From assembly GCA_947252645.1 (NCBI GenBank), contig CAMXWF010000010.1, forward strand, positions 43,426-107,425: a stretch of DNA of 64,000 nucleotides. Reading direction: 5' to 3'. The notes beneath the pieces are model-generated. The model did no database searches and was not told the DNA's origin. It saw nothing but the letters and a program-made list of their open reading frames with translations. The position numbers and the translations under genes are program-made. Shown here piece after piece: positions 50,730-59,529 of the stretch (the first letter of the stretch is position 1; every line of letters begins with the position of its first letter). This DNA is from an uncultured Bacteroidia bacterium. Lineage in GTDB: Bacteria; Bacteroidota; Bacteroidia; Bacteroidales; CAJPTX01.

Positions 50730-52433
50730 ATGAAGATCAGTAAAATTCATGTGCAGGCGCAGCCCTCCCTGCCCTGTTTGTTTGCACTCTTGCTTCTCCT
50801 CTTGGTCACCCCCTCTTGGGGGCAACCCATACGCCCAAAGCCCGTAAAGAACATCATTCTCATGATCTCCGATGGCACCTCGCTAGCCACCGTCTCGCTG
50901 GCCCGCTGGTACCAGCGCATGCTACTCCCCGATTCGATGCATCTGGCCATAGACCCGTACATCGGGGGCACCGTAATCACTTTTTGCTCCAACGCCCCCA
51001 CGGGTGACTCTGCGCCCACGGCCTGCTGCTATCTCACAGGGCAGCCCTCCATCACAGGATTCATCGCCACCTACCCCTACGATGATGGCCCCAACAACCT
51101 AGTACCCGTTGACAATACCCGCGCCTACTCGCCGCTCGCCACGCTCTTTGAGGCTGCTCGGCTAGAGCAGGGGAAGAGCACGGGCATCGTGGTCACCTGC
51201 CAATACCCGCACGCCACCCCCGCCAACTGCGCAGCGCATCACGAGAAGCGGAGCAACTACCCCCTGCTGGCCAAGCAGATGGCGCACAACGCAATCGATG
51301 TGCTGATAGGCGGCGGCACCAGCTACCTAGCCCCAGAGGACAGCCTCTACCTGGCCAGCAAGGGGTACACCATCCTTTTTGACGATGTCAAGGGCCTACG
51401 CGCCGACAAAAGCGCAAAGCTCTGGGCCCTGTTCAACAAGAAGAGCCTACCCTACGAGATTGACCGCGACGCCGAGAAATACCCGTCGCTCGCAGAATCC
51501 ACCCGCATCGCCATCGAAAAGCTGCGCAGCAATAAGAACGGCTTTACGCTCATGGTGGAGGGCAGCCAAGTGGACTGGGCGGCGCATGCCAACGACCCTG
51601 CAGCCCTGGCTAAAGAGTTCCTGGCCTTCAATGAGGCGTGTGAAGTTGCGTTGAATTTTGCGAAACAAAACGGCGAAACCGCCATTATCATCACCGCAGA
51701 CCACGGCACCGGGGGCATTACCCTCGGCCGCAACGCCTGGCCCCACTACGATGTGTACTCAGCCCACGAACTTTTCGACCAGCTCTTGCGCTTCCGCAGC
51801 TCTGCGCGTAAGCTCGCAGACAAGATCAACCAAACGCGCCCCGAAGACCTCGATGCCCTCTTCCAGACCGAGTGTGGCTTCTCCCTGAGCGCAGCCGAGC
51901 GGAACATGCTCTACAACAGCCAACACTACGCATTGAGCCCCATCAAGAAGGAAAACCGCAACAACGGAAGTTTCAAGGTACACGATGGGTCCCTTGAGTA
52001 CTTGGTCTCTTCCATCTACAGCGACCGCACGCCAATAGCCTTCTCCACCCACGGGCACACCGCCGAAGAGGTCTGGGCGGCATTCTACCACCCGCAGGGC
52101 GACACGCCCCACGGCGTGATCTACAACACGGAGCTACATCGCTACATGGCCTCCCTGCTCGGCTTCCCGCAGGGGCTCAAGGGCGTCACGGATAAGTACT
52201 TCGTCCCCCACACCACGGTGTTCCCCAAGGCCTCTTTTGCCATCGACACCACGAGCAACCCCGCCACGCCAACGCTCATCGTGAAGCAGGGGGGCCGCAG
52301 GCTCTCCGCCTATGCCAACACGAATCGCATCGTCATAAACGGCTCCACGCACGACATCCCTTCGCTGATCGTGTACTCAGCGAAGACCAAGACATTTTAC
52401 CTGCCGAGTAACTTGGCGGCCTTGCTGCAGTAA
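50730..52433 (+). CDS. Alkaline phosphatase (PhoA superfamily)
   Basis: Hydrolyses phosphomonoesters in the periplasm or on the outer surface. The 567-residue protein has a signal peptide (cleavage near WGQ, about residue 32). The PhoA catalytic elements are present: NIILMISDGTSLATVSL (first metal Asp), GDSAPTACCYLTG with the nucleophile Ser in DSA, EGSQVDWAAHANDP, TADHGTGG and STHGHTAEEV with the metal-binding Asp and His residues. The SDGTS sequence replaces the GDGMG of E. coli PhoA, which I believe is common in Bacteroidetes. The ATG at 50730 is the start that puts a signal peptide at the N-terminus; no phosphate-regulation box was recognised. Confidence 0.9.
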   Translation: MKISKIHVQAQPSLPCLFALLLLLLVTPSWGQPIRPKPVKNIILMISDGTSLATVSLARWYQRMLLPDSMHLAIDPYIGGTVITFCSNAPTGDSAPTACCYLTGQPSITGFIATYPYDDGPNNLVPVDNTRAYSPLATLFEAARLEQGKSTGIVVTCQYPHATPANCAAHHEKRSNYPLLAKQMAHNAIDVLIGGGTSYLAPEDSLYLASKGYTILFDDVKGLRADKSAKLWALFNKKSLPYEIDRDAEKYPSLAESTRIAIEKLRSNKNGFTLMVEGSQVDWAAHANDPAALAKEFLAFNEACEVALNFAKQNGETAIIITADHGTGGITLGRNAWPHYDVYSAHELFDQLLRFRSSARKLADKINQTRPEDLDALFQTECGFSLSAAERNMLYNSQHYALSPIKKENRNNGSFKVHDGSLEYLVSSIYSDRTPIAFSTHGHTAEEVWAAFYHPQGDTPHGVIYNTELHRYMASLLGFPQGLKGVTDKYFVPHTTVFPKASFAIDTTSNPATPTLIVKQGGRRLSAYANTNRIVINGSTHDIPSLIVYSAKTKTFYLPSNLAALLQ

Positions 52434-52785
52434 AGCCTCTTCGGCCTGTTGGCTCTGGCATCACGCCCTAGCCCGCAAGGCCACGGCGCAAATGGGCGTC
52501 CCTGCCAAACCTTTCGACACCTAGGCGAGCTGGGCATCTAGAGGTAAACGCAGGGCGAGGAGAGGCGCTACGCTATACAGTACTGCCTCCGCAGGTCGCC
52601 CCTGTAGGGTATCTGGGGGTGCGTACGTTTCACCAGGCTTTCCGCGCCGTCGCCAGGAGGCCCTGCATCCTCAATCGGGGAGTATCCCTGTTTCCCGATG
52701 AAATGGTAAGCAATATAGCGCGCTGGTGGCATCGTGGGGCATTTTGGGGGGAGCGTAAAGGGGTTGTGCCGTACTCCTGGGCAAA

Positions 52786-52859
52786 TTGTACCCGATAGGG
52801 TTTCTATTCCCAGTTTGCAGACAAATGGGGGACGATTTGTACCCGAACGGTACTATTCC
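52786..52859 (+). repeat. Imperfect direct repeats upstream of hipB
   Basis: TTGTACCCGA is repeated exactly at 52786-52795 and 52837-52846, and each copy is followed within 15 nt by CTATTCC (52804-52810 and 52853-52859). The second copy contains the inverted repeat GTACC-CGAAC-GGTAC (52839-52853). These are likely binding sites for the upstream-encoded HTH protein. Confidence 0.6.
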
Positions 52860-52875
52860 GTAGGAAAAGCGTAAA

Positions 52876-52897
52876 TTAGGGGTGAAATCGCCCCTAA
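52876..52897. promoter_or_regulatory. Inverted-repeat operator next to hipB
   Basis: TTAGGGG and its exact complement CCCCTAA flank 8 nt, 20 bp before the hipB ATG. The half-site spacing of 8 nt is the same as in the E. coli HipB operators (TATCC-N8-GGATA), though the half-site sequence differs. Confidence 0.65.
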
Positions 52898-52917
52898 CGG
52901 GTATATTTTATGTGGAC

Positions 52918-53124
52918 ATGTCGATAGCGGAGTTTGTACGGCAGAAGCGTAAGGAGTATGGGCTCACGCAGCAAGACCTGAGCCTGAAGACGGGGGTGGG
53001 TATCCGCTTTGTGCGTGAGTTGGAGGCAGGGAAATCAACAGTACGCTTGGATAAAGTAAATCAGGTGCTTGCGCTCTTTGAGGCGGAGGTGGGCGTGCAA
53101 CCAAAGGATCGGGGCGCGCGATGA
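52918..53124 (+). CDS. hipB: HipB-like antitoxin / HTH regulator
   Basis: The 68-residue protein is a Cro/C1-type helix-turn-helix protein (MSIAEFVRQKRKEYGLTQQD, then LKTGVGIRFVRELEAGKS), the size of HipB without its C-terminal extension. It should bind the repeats upstream and repress the operon. I chose the ATG at 52918; an in-frame GTG at 52882 would run into the operator. Its stop overlaps the next start (ATGA), so the three genes are translationally coupled. Confidence 0.85.
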   Translation: MSIAEFVRQKRKEYGLTQQDLSLKTGVGIRFVRELEAGKSTVRLDKVNQVLALFEAEVGVQPKDRGAR

Positions 53125-53444
53125 AGCAAGCAGAGGTTTATTTGTATGACCGTCTGGCAGGCGTGCTCACGGAGAGTCCGGAGGGCTACCAGTTTTGCTA
53201 CGATGCAGGATACCTCGCGCTGGAAGATGCCGAAGCGATTAGTCTCACGCTACCGTTGCAGGCGGAGTGCTTTACAGATAAGGTACTCTTCCCCTTCTTT
53301 GATGGGCTAATTCCGGAAGGGTGGCTCCTAGACATCGCTGAGCGGAACTGGAAGATAGATGGCCGGGATAGGATGTCGCTGCTGCTGGCATGCTGTAAGG
53401 ATTGCATAGGCGCTGTGAGCATTGTGCCAAAAGGGGAGCTATGA
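53121..53444 (+). CDS. hipS: HipS-like protein (HipA N-terminal subdomain)
   Basis: The 107-residue protein matches the N-terminal subdomain 1 of HipA (AEVYLYDRLAGVLTESPEGY, LPLQAECFTDKVLFPFFDGL and LIPEGWLLDIAERN), which in full-length HipA is part of the kinase polypeptide. In hipBST operons this domain is a separate protein that acts as antitoxin. It overlaps hipB and the kinase gene by 4 bp each. Confidence 0.85.
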   Translation: MKQAEVYLYDRLAGVLTESPEGYQFCYDAGYLALEDAEAISLTLPLQAECFTDKVLFPFFDGLIPEGWLLDIAERNWKIDGRDRMSLLLACCKDCIGAVSIVPKGEL

Positions 53445-54388
53445 GTCGCTGTTTAGTGTGTTACGATGAGCTTCCCGAAGGGGTGGTGGACTACCATCCG
53501 GCATGTTCCCGAAAGCTCTTTGGGGCAGCCGCTCCCCCGACGCTGGGGTTTGATAGAGGAAGCATCTCTAAGTTGGCCGCTGAGGTCATTCGGAGTCAAA
53601 CTACCTTGACTGGGGTTCAGCCCAAGCTATCGCTTGATATCGATAGGGGCGCAAAGGGGACGCCCGACCGTTTTACGGTAGTTGGTCTATGGGGACGGTA
53701 CATCCTTAAGCCCCAATCGGATAAATACCGGCACCTGCCGGAGGTGGAAGATGTGACGATGCACCTGGCCCAGCTAGCCAGAATGGAGGTGGTGCCCCAT
53801 GGGCTAATACGCATGCAGGATGGCGAGCTCAGCTACATCACGCAGAGAATCGACCGAACCAATAGGGGCCAGAAACTCCCCATGGAGGACTTCTGCCAAA
53901 TCAGCAATAGGCTCACAGAGCATAAGTACCAGGGGTCGCACGAACAAGTTGCTAAACTTTTAGGAGAATACTCTTCCCGACCGACTTTTGATATGCTGCG
54001 CTACTGGGAGGTGGTATTGTTCTCCTGGCTAGTGGGCAACGCAGACATGCACCTCAAGAACTTCTCACTCTACCGCCCGAAAAGGGGCGCAGGTTACCAG
54101 TTAACTCCAGCATATGACCTGCTTTCTACCAAGCTTGTTCTGGCAGACGACAACGAGGAACTGGCACTTACTCTAAGCGGGAAGAAGCGCCATCTGCGCG
54201 GGGCGCACTTCGCGAAGGCAATGCAGGAGTCGGGCATTGCAGAGAAGGTGATAGAGAACTCTTTCTCAAGGTTTCACCAAGCCTCAGAGCGCTGGTTTGA
54301 GCTTATCCAAAAGTCCTTTCTCCCTAAGGATATGCAAGAAGCTTTTCAAGAGTTGATTGCGAGCAATTTAGGGAGGCTTTCGCAGTAG
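53441..54388 (+). CDS. hipT: HipT-like serine/threonine kinase toxin
   Basis: The 315-residue protein lacks HipA subdomain 1 and begins with a small Cys/His motif (CLVC at residues 4-7, HPAC at 19-22) that could bind zinc, followed by the Gly-rich loop TTLTGVQPKLSLDID. The TLT (residues 55-57) corresponds to the S-x-S autophosphorylation motif of E. coli HipT. The catalytic loop GNADMHLKNFSLYRP and the metal-binding PAYDLLST are present, so the kinase should be active. HipT of E. coli phosphorylates TrpRS and HipA phosphorylates GltX; the target here is unknown. Lower GC than flanking genes by eye. Confidence 0.85.
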   Translation: MSRCLVCYDELPEGVVDYHPACSRKLFGAAAPPTLGFDRGSISKLAAEVIRSQTTLTGVQPKLSLDIDRGAKGTPDRFTVVGLWGRYILKPQSDKYRHLPEVEDVTMHLAQLARMEVVPHGLIRMQDGELSYITQRIDRTNRGQKLPMEDFCQISNRLTEHKYQGSHEQVAKLLGEYSSRPTFDMLRYWEVVLFSWLVGNADMHLKNFSLYRPKRGAGYQLTPAYDLLSTKLVLADDNEELALTLSGKKRHLRGAHFAKAMQESGIAEKVIENSFSRFHQASERWFELIQKSFLPKDMQEAFQELIASNLGRLSQ

Positions 54389-54406
54389 GAGGGCGGGTGG
54401 TATCGA

Positions 54407-54428
54407 CATGGGGGGTGAAGCCCCCATG
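54407..54428. repeat. 8-bp inverted repeat after hipT
   Basis: CATGGGGG (54407-54414) and CCCCCATG (54421-54428) enclose a 6-nt loop between the convergent hipT and mnmE genes. No T-run follows, so terminator function is doubtful. Confidence 0.45.
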
Positions 54429-54499
54429 GGGAGGTGTAATCATAGTGCTACTAAGAAGCAGGGGTGCTAGGGGGTGCTCCCGTAGCTATTGATTTCCAT

Positions 54500-55888
54500 C
54501 TACTTCCCGATGCAGAAGTGGGAGAAGACCTCGTCGAGGACATCGTCGGTGGAGAATTCGCCGGTAATGGAGGCGAGTGCTTGCTCCACGTTGTGCAGAT
54601 GAAAGGCGAGGATTTCGGTTGGTAGCTGTGATTGCATGGCCTGGAGCAATTGCGTAAAGGCCTGGTCGGCCTCGCAGAGCGCGGCGTAGTGCCTGGGGCT
54701 AGAAATGGCATAGGCGCCCTGGTGGCCCAACAGCGTTTGGGCTATGCTTACGAGCGTATTCTCTATCTCCTCGAGGCCTCTATGGTCTGGGGCACTCCAG
54801 GGGAGCACGGGGCGCGAGGGGCTGAGCGCGCAGAGCAGATCTTTGAGCTCGTTGAGACTTGCGGGTTCTGCTATATCGCATTTGGAGACGACGAGCGCGG
54901 CCGGTGTGCTTGGATTGAGTTGTGCCAACGTCAACTGCAAGTTCTGCAGGGCGTAGCGTGGGAGTAGGCTGGCGTCGACGACTATGAGGCCAATGGCTGC
55001 CTGGGCTAGTTTTTCCTTGGTGCGCTGGATGCCGAGGCTTTCGATGGGGTCGGAGGTATCCCGAAAGCCGGCGGTGTCGATGAAGCGGAAGGGTAGCCCC
55101 TGGAGGTTCTTAGTGCCCTCAATGGCGTCGCGGGTGGTGCCAGGGATGTTGGAGACGATGGCCAACTCTTCCTGCAAGATGTGGTTGAGCAGGGTGCTTT
55201 TACCCGAGTTGGGGGGGCCGACGATGGCCACGCTGACTCCCTGCTTGATGGCGTTGCCGGCCTTGAAGCTTGCGGCCAAGCTTTGGATTTTGCTCTGGGC
55301 TTGCGCGGCTAGCTGGCAGAGCGCGGCGCGGTCGGCGAATTGGACATCTTCCTCCGCAAAGTCGAGCTCGAGCGTCAGGAGGGCATGCAGGTGGAGGAGC
55401 TGCTGGCGCAGATCATTGAGCTGTAGGGAGAGTTCCCCTTTGAGCTGCGCGAGGGCATTCTGTAGCTGGAGGGGGGAGACGGCCTGGATGAGGTCGTTTA
55501 CGGCCTCGGCCTGGGTAAGGTCGAGCTTATGGTTGAGGAAGGCGCGACGGGTGAACTCGCCGGGTAGCGCGAGTCGAAACCCGTGCGCGAGGGCCACTTG
55601 CTGGATACGGGCAACGATGTAGTTGGCGCCATGGCAGGAGATTTCGGCCATGGTCTCGCCGGTGTAGGAGTGGGGCGCAGGAAAGTAGGTTACCAGCACC
55701 TGGTCGAGCTGGGCATCGCCATCGAGCCAGAAGCCGAGAATAACCCTGCGCGGTGGCAGGGGGAACGGATGTGGGTCAGATGGTTTGAAGGCTCGGGAGA
55801 GCAAATTGTCCACCAGGGGGCCTGAGAGCCTCAGAAGGGCTAGGACCCCGTTTACGGGGCCCGTGGCTAGCGCAACAATGCTGTCCAT
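54500..55888 (-). CDS. mnmE: tRNA uridine-5-carboxymethylaminomethyl modification GTPase MnmE
   Basis: With MnmG it modifies U34 of certain tRNAs. The 462-residue protein has an N-terminal tetrahydrofolate-binding domain (about 1-120), a helical domain, and an inserted G domain with GPPNSGKST (about 222-230), IPGTTRDAIEG, DTAGFRDT and VSKCD, and ends FCIGK, the conserved C-terminal Cys-x-Gly-Lys motif. Normal length. It lies 74 nt after a helicase gene on the same strand. Confidence 0.96.
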   Translation of the reverse strand: MDSIVALATGPVNGVLALLRLSGPLVDNLLSRAFKPSDPHPFPLPPRRVILGFWLDGDAQLDQVLVTYFPAPHSYTGETMAEISCHGANYIVARIQQVALAHGFRLALPGEFTRRAFLNHKLDLTQAEAVNDLIQAVSPLQLQNALAQLKGELSLQLNDLRQQLLHLHALLTLELDFAEEDVQFADRAALCQLAAQAQSKIQSLAASFKAGNAIKQGVSVAIVGPPNSGKSTLLNHILQEELAIVSNIPGTTRDAIEGTKNLQGLPFRFIDTAGFRDTSDPIESLGIQRTKEKLAQAAIGLIVVDASLLPRYALQNLQLTLAQLNPSTPAALVVSKCDIAEPASLNELKDLLCALSPSRPVLPWSAPDHRGLEEIENTLVSIAQTLLGHQGAYAISSPRHYAALCEADQAFTQLLQAMQSQLPTEILAFHLHNVEQALASITGEFSTDDVLDEVFSHFCIGK

Positions 55889-55962
55889 GGGCGTAGCTAT
55901 ATCTTATAGTGCTCGTTGGGCGTTGCGCGCAGGGGGGCTAGTTGCCAACGCACGGTGGAGCA

Positions 55963-57411
55963 TCAACGATTCATGAGAGCTTGGTAGGCCTCTTGGGTGA
56001 GGAGCTGAGGGGATGGACATATGAGGTAGAGCTGCTCTGTGGCACGGGTGAGCGCGGTGTAGATCCAGCGGAGGAGCAGGGCATCGTGCGGGATGGATGG
56101 GTAGAGTTCGAAGACGACGTAGACGTGCTTCCACTGGCCGCCCTGGGCTTTGTGGCAGGTGACGGCGTAGGCGTATTTGAGTTGCAGCGCTTGGAAATAG
56201 GGGTCGGAGTTGAGCATCTGCCGGCCTCTGGCCCGGTGTCGGGCGGCCATGATGTCCTTGATTCGGAGCGCATAGAGCCTACTGGAGGCGTTGTAGTCTA
56301 GTGCTGGCGAGCTGGCGTTGAGGACATTGAGCATGGCGGTGGCGGAGATTTCGAGCTTTGGTTGGTCGGGGAGAACGAAGTCGAGGTTGACGAAGTTGAA
56401 ATCCTCGATGGCCTGTTCATGCTCAATGCGCAGGGCCTTGATGATCTCGCCGTTGGCGAGGAAGTCGCTGGGTTTGTTCTTTTTTGCCCAGAGGTAGTTG
56501 TTTTTGCAGACCATGAGGTAGTCGCCGGGGCAGATGGGGTCGTGGTAGTCAAGGATGTTGCTCCGTATGTACTGGTTGTATCGGACGGCGGCCCTGTTGG
56601 AGCGGCAGACGATGATGGTTTCATCAGGGCCCACGGTGCGGTAGGAGCTGTAGAGGGATTCGAAGAGCTGGTTTGGGGCAAGGATGTGGATGTCGGGGAA
56701 GTGGTCGGTGGAGAACTGGGGAAGAAGGTTTGGGGAGCGTTCGATGAGATTTCGGGTGTGTGTGGCCCAGTGGAGGATGCCAGATTGCTTGTCCTGTCGG
56801 ACGATATCGCGCATAGTGTAGCTGAGGACGGAGTGGAAATAGCGGAGCATGCAATCGTCGCTGAGGGCAGGGCTTTCTGGGTCGTTGATGGGGGGCAACT
56901 GGGCGGTGTCGCCGGCTAGCAGCAAGCGGCAATCCTGGCCGCTGGCAACGAACTGGACGAGGTCGTCAAGTAGGCTTCCGTGGGAGGGGATGAGCGCGCC
57001 ATCGCCGTGGGAGCCGATCATGGAGGCCTCGTCGACGATGTAGACCGTTTCCACGTCTTCGTTGCGCGCTAGGCCGAAGAGGGGCTGGCCGTCGCCGTTC
57101 TCGCTGACGGTATAGATGGCCTTGTGGATGGTGGAGGCGGTGCGGCGGGTGGTGTTCTGGAGCACCTTGGCGGCTCGCCCCGTGGGGGCCAGAAGCAGGC
57201 AGTTGATGCCCTGGGCTTCGAGGACACCAACCAGGGCTGCCAAAAGGGTGGTCTTACCGGTGCCGGCAAAGCCCCGTAGGATCATGCAGGCGTCCCCGGG
57301 CTCGGTGGCGAAGAACTGCGCCAGGCAGGCGCAGGCAGCAGCTTGGTCATCGGTGGGCTTGTGGTGTATATAGGCCTGAAGCTTCTGTATAAGACTGCGT
57401 TGCGAGAGCAT
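55963..57411 (-). CDS. ATP-dependent DNA helicase, RecD/Dda-like (SF1)
   Basis: The 482-residue protein has Walker A GFAGTGKTTLLAAL (about 46-59), Walker B IVDEASMIG, motif III LLLAGDTAQLPPI, and the C-terminal motifs VTCHKAQGGQWKHVYV and YTALTRATEQLYLI. It is smaller than RecD2 and lacks RecB/RecC partners nearby, so it belongs to the free-standing RecD-like group found in Bacteroidetes. Function in repair or replication restart is inferred from the family. Confidence 0.88.
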   Translation of the reverse strand: MLSQRSLIQKLQAYIHHKPTDDQAAACACLAQFFATEPGDACMILRGFAGTGKTTLLAALVGVLEAQGINCLLLAPTGRAAKVLQNTTRRTASTIHKAIYTVSENGDGQPLFGLARNEDVETVYIVDEASMIGSHGDGALIPSHGSLLDDLVQFVASGQDCRLLLAGDTAQLPPINDPESPALSDDCMLRYFHSVLSYTMRDIVRQDKQSGILHWATHTRNLIERSPNLLPQFSTDHFPDIHILAPNQLFESLYSSYRTVGPDETIIVCRSNRAAVRYNQYIRSNILDYHDPICPGDYLMVCKNNYLWAKKNKPSDFLANGEIIKALRIEHEQAIEDFNFVNLDFVLPDQPKLEISATAMLNVLNASSPALDYNASSRLYALRIKDIMAARHRARGRQMLNSDPYFQALQLKYAYAVTCHKAQGGQWKHVYVVFELYPSIPHDALLLRWIYTALTRATEQLYLICPSPQLLTQEAYQALMNR

Positions 57412-57454
57412 GGGGCCTTGCGCGTGCGGATTTTCCTTTTAGCGGGGATAAATG

Positions 57455-57462
57455 TAAATTCG
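57455..57462 (+). promoter_or_regulatory. Probable -7 element upstream of the pilin-like gene
   Basis: TAAATTCG fits TAnnTT(T/C)G and lies 27-34 nt before the ATG at 57489. A good -33 box is not visible. Confidence 0.35.
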
Positions 57463-57488
57463 CGGTAAATATAATCAGAACCTAAGAG

Positions 57489-58091
57489 ATGAAGCGGGTA
57501 ATAATAGTGATATTGGCAGCATTGGCCGTGTTTTTGTGCTGGTACATGGTCAAGAGCATCATGAAGCCGATCAACTTCGAGAAAGACAAGAAGGTGCGCT
57601 ACGAGGTGGCGATCCAGAGTCTGAAGGACATCCGCACGGCGCAGCTGGCCTACAAGTCGGTGTACGGGGGCTTTACGGGTTCGTTTGACACGCTGATCAA
57701 TTTTGTGAAGCAGGACAGTTTTCGGGTGGTGCGCCAGATAGGCTCTATGGACGATTCGGCGGCGGTGGCGCAGGGCTTGGTACGCCGCGACACGATCAAG
57801 GTGTCCGTGAAGGACAGCCTCTTCCGTGCGGGGTACCCGATCGACTCGCTGGCCAACGTGCCCTTTGCCCCGGGGGCGAAGTTTGAGCTGGAGGCCGGCA
57901 AGCTGCAGACAGGGTCAAAGCTGGTCATCCCGGTGTTTCAGGCGCAGGTGGCGAACAAAGTGCTGCTCAATGGGCTGGAGTACCAGTACATTGTGAATCT
58001 GGACGATGTGGCCAAGCAGCTGAATCGCTATCCTGGGCTTCGGGTGGGGTCAATGACCGAGGCGACGAACAACGCAGGGAACTGGGAATAG
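57489..58091 (+). CDS. Single-pass membrane protein, type IV pilin-like N-terminus, function unknown
   Basis: The 200-residue protein has one N-terminal membrane segment (MKRVIIVILAALAVFLCWYM), followed by a helix with KKVRYEVAIQSLKDIRTAQLAYK that resembles the pilin/pseudopilin N-terminal helix, and then a soluble domain. I do not recognise a named family. It begins a plus-strand run with the DUF3822 gene (14 nt) and rsmD. Confidence 0.65.
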   Translation: MKRVIIVILAALAVFLCWYMVKSIMKPINFEKDKKVRYEVAIQSLKDIRTAQLAYKSVYGGFTGSFDTLINFVKQDSFRVVRQIGSMDDSAAVAQGLVRRDTIKVSVKDSLFRAGYPIDSLANVPFAPGAKFELEAGKLQTGSKLVIPVFQAQVANKVLLNGLEYQYIVNLDDVAKQLNRYPGLRVGSMTEATNNAGNWE

Positions 58092-58105
58092 CCCATCGGG
58101 GAGCC

Positions 58106-59002
58106 ATGCGCCGGCGGGAGCTGCTCGATGAGACGTTTGACATCTACCACGCGGGGGGCTACGCGCTGACCATTGCGCCCTGCCGCGAGGGGGTGCGGCT
58201 GACGCTAGTGGAGACCGCGCGCAGTCAGTTTATCGGCTTGGTCGACTATCCCCTCGCGGGGGGCGTGTCGCTTGATCCCGCCAAGGCCTGCGAGCAGCTC
58301 GTAGGGGACTTCCCTTGGCTCAAGGGCGGGTTCGGGAAAGTCGTGTACTTGACCAGGGGCAGCGCATTTGCCCCTGTGCCAGTGGCCTACTCAGACCGCG
58401 AGCACGCCAAGCAGCTTTTGCAGACCACCGTAGAGCTTTCAGATCTCGATGAGGTCCACACCATGCGCCTTGACGATCGGGCGCAGCTGCTGTTCAGCGT
58501 ACCGAACGTAGAGCTGTACCCCTGGCGCTGCTTCCACCCGAAGCTGACGGTGGTACACCACGACGGCGCGCTGTTTGAGTGGGCTTCGCACCTTGGGGCG
58601 CCAGGCTACCTGCTCCTGGTTCACGCCAACGATGGCTTCGTCACGCTGACGCTCCTGGAAGGAAGCAAGCTCATGGCCATGCGCGCCGTGAATGCCCAGC
58701 GCGCAGAGGACGTACTCTACCACGTGCTGACGCAACTCCAAGCCCTCGATGTTGCCCTGCCGAAGGTGAGCTACTTAGTGCTTGGAGAAGGCATCTTAGG
58801 GGCCTCGAGCGAGGCGAAGCCGGGCGCGCACGCAGAGGGGGGAGGCCTGGTGTCCCCCGAATCAATAGGAGCGCTGCTGGGGCACTACCTATCGCGCAAC
58901 ACCTTGGCCACGGGGAAGCGATTTCGCTACGCCTTCTCCTACCTGCTCCAGCGGATGGAGCAGCAGTATTTCCCCCTGTTTGCGGCCGTGCAATGCGTAT
59001 AG
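58106..59002 (+). CDS. DUF3822-family protein
   Basis: The 298-residue protein fits the Bacteroidetes family DUF3822, which nearly always stands next to rsmD. It contains two ASKHA-like repeated beta segments (LLFSVPNVELYPWR, LLLVHANDGFVTLTLLEG) but no conserved catalytic motif I can name. Start: ATG at 58106 after GGGGAG. The rsmD start lies 10 bp before its stop. Confidence 0.75.
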   Translation: MRRRELLDETFDIYHAGGYALTIAPCREGVRLTLVETARSQFIGLVDYPLAGGVSLDPAKACEQLVGDFPWLKGGFGKVVYLTRGSAFAPVPVAYSDREHAKQLLQTTVELSDLDEVHTMRLDDRAQLLFSVPNVELYPWRCFHPKLTVVHHDGALFEWASHLGAPGYLLLVHANDGFVTLTLLEGSKLMAMRAVNAQRAEDVLYHVLTQLQALDVALPKVSYLVLGEGILGASSEAKPGAHAEGGGLVSPESIGALLGHYLSRNTLATGKRFRYAFSYLLQRMEQQYFPLFAAVQCV

Positions 59003-59529
59003 TAGGCGGAGCACTGCGCGGCCGAGAGGTAGTATCGAAGCATTTCCGCGGTCGCCCCACGTCGAGCTTTGCGCGGGAGGGGCTGTTTAACGTGTTGGCC
59101 AACCGGCTGGAGTGGCCCGGGGTGAGCGTGCTGGATCTCTACGCTGGCACGGGCATGGTGGCCTTTGAGTGCATGTCGCGAGGAGCCCGGTCGGCCACGT
59201 GCGTGGAGCTGGCCGCGGCCCACGTACGGGAAATCCGGCGCAACGCCCAACTTCTTGGCATTGCAAACCTCACCGTATGCCAACAGCCAGCCCTGCGCTA
59301 CATCCAGCGGGCCAAGGAACGATTTCAACTCATCTTTGCAGATCCGCCCTACGACATCCCCGGGGCAGAAGACTTCCCGGCTCAGCTTCTGGCGAGTGGC
59401 CTTTTGGAACCAGGCGGCCTGTTTGTCTATGAGCATCGCAAGGGCTACAGCGTGCAGCCTGCGCCCTCAGAATCGCGCAGCTACGGAGACACCACATTCG
59501 CGATGTATGGAAAGGGCCTAGAGGATTAG
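58993..59529 (+). CDS. rsmD: 16S rRNA (guanine(966)-N(2))-methyltransferase
   Basis: The 178-residue protein has the RsmD start MRIVGGALRGREVVSKHF, SAM motif VLDLYAGTGMVAFECMSRGA and the catalytic NPPY-type motif DPPYDIPGAE. It overlaps the DUF3822 gene by 10 bp, so translation is coupled. Length is normal for the family. Confidence 0.93.
   Translation: MRIVGGALRGREVVSKHFRGRPTSSFAREGLFNVLANRLEWPGVSVLDLYAGTGMVAFECMSRGARSATCVELAAAHVREIRRNAQLLGIANLTVCQQPALRYIQRAKERFQLIFADPPYDIPGAEDFPAQLLASGLLEPGGLFVYEHRKGYSVQPAPSESRSYGDTTFAMYGKGLED

Larger units (their letters stand above)
52434..52917 (+). other. Intergenic region with operator-like repeats upstream of hipB
   Basis: No gene is seen from 52434 to about 52780. 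The last 140 bp hold the direct and inverted repeats listed separately and the likely promoter of the hipBST operon; TAAATTAG (52872-52879) is a weak -7 candidate. Confidence 0.55.
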
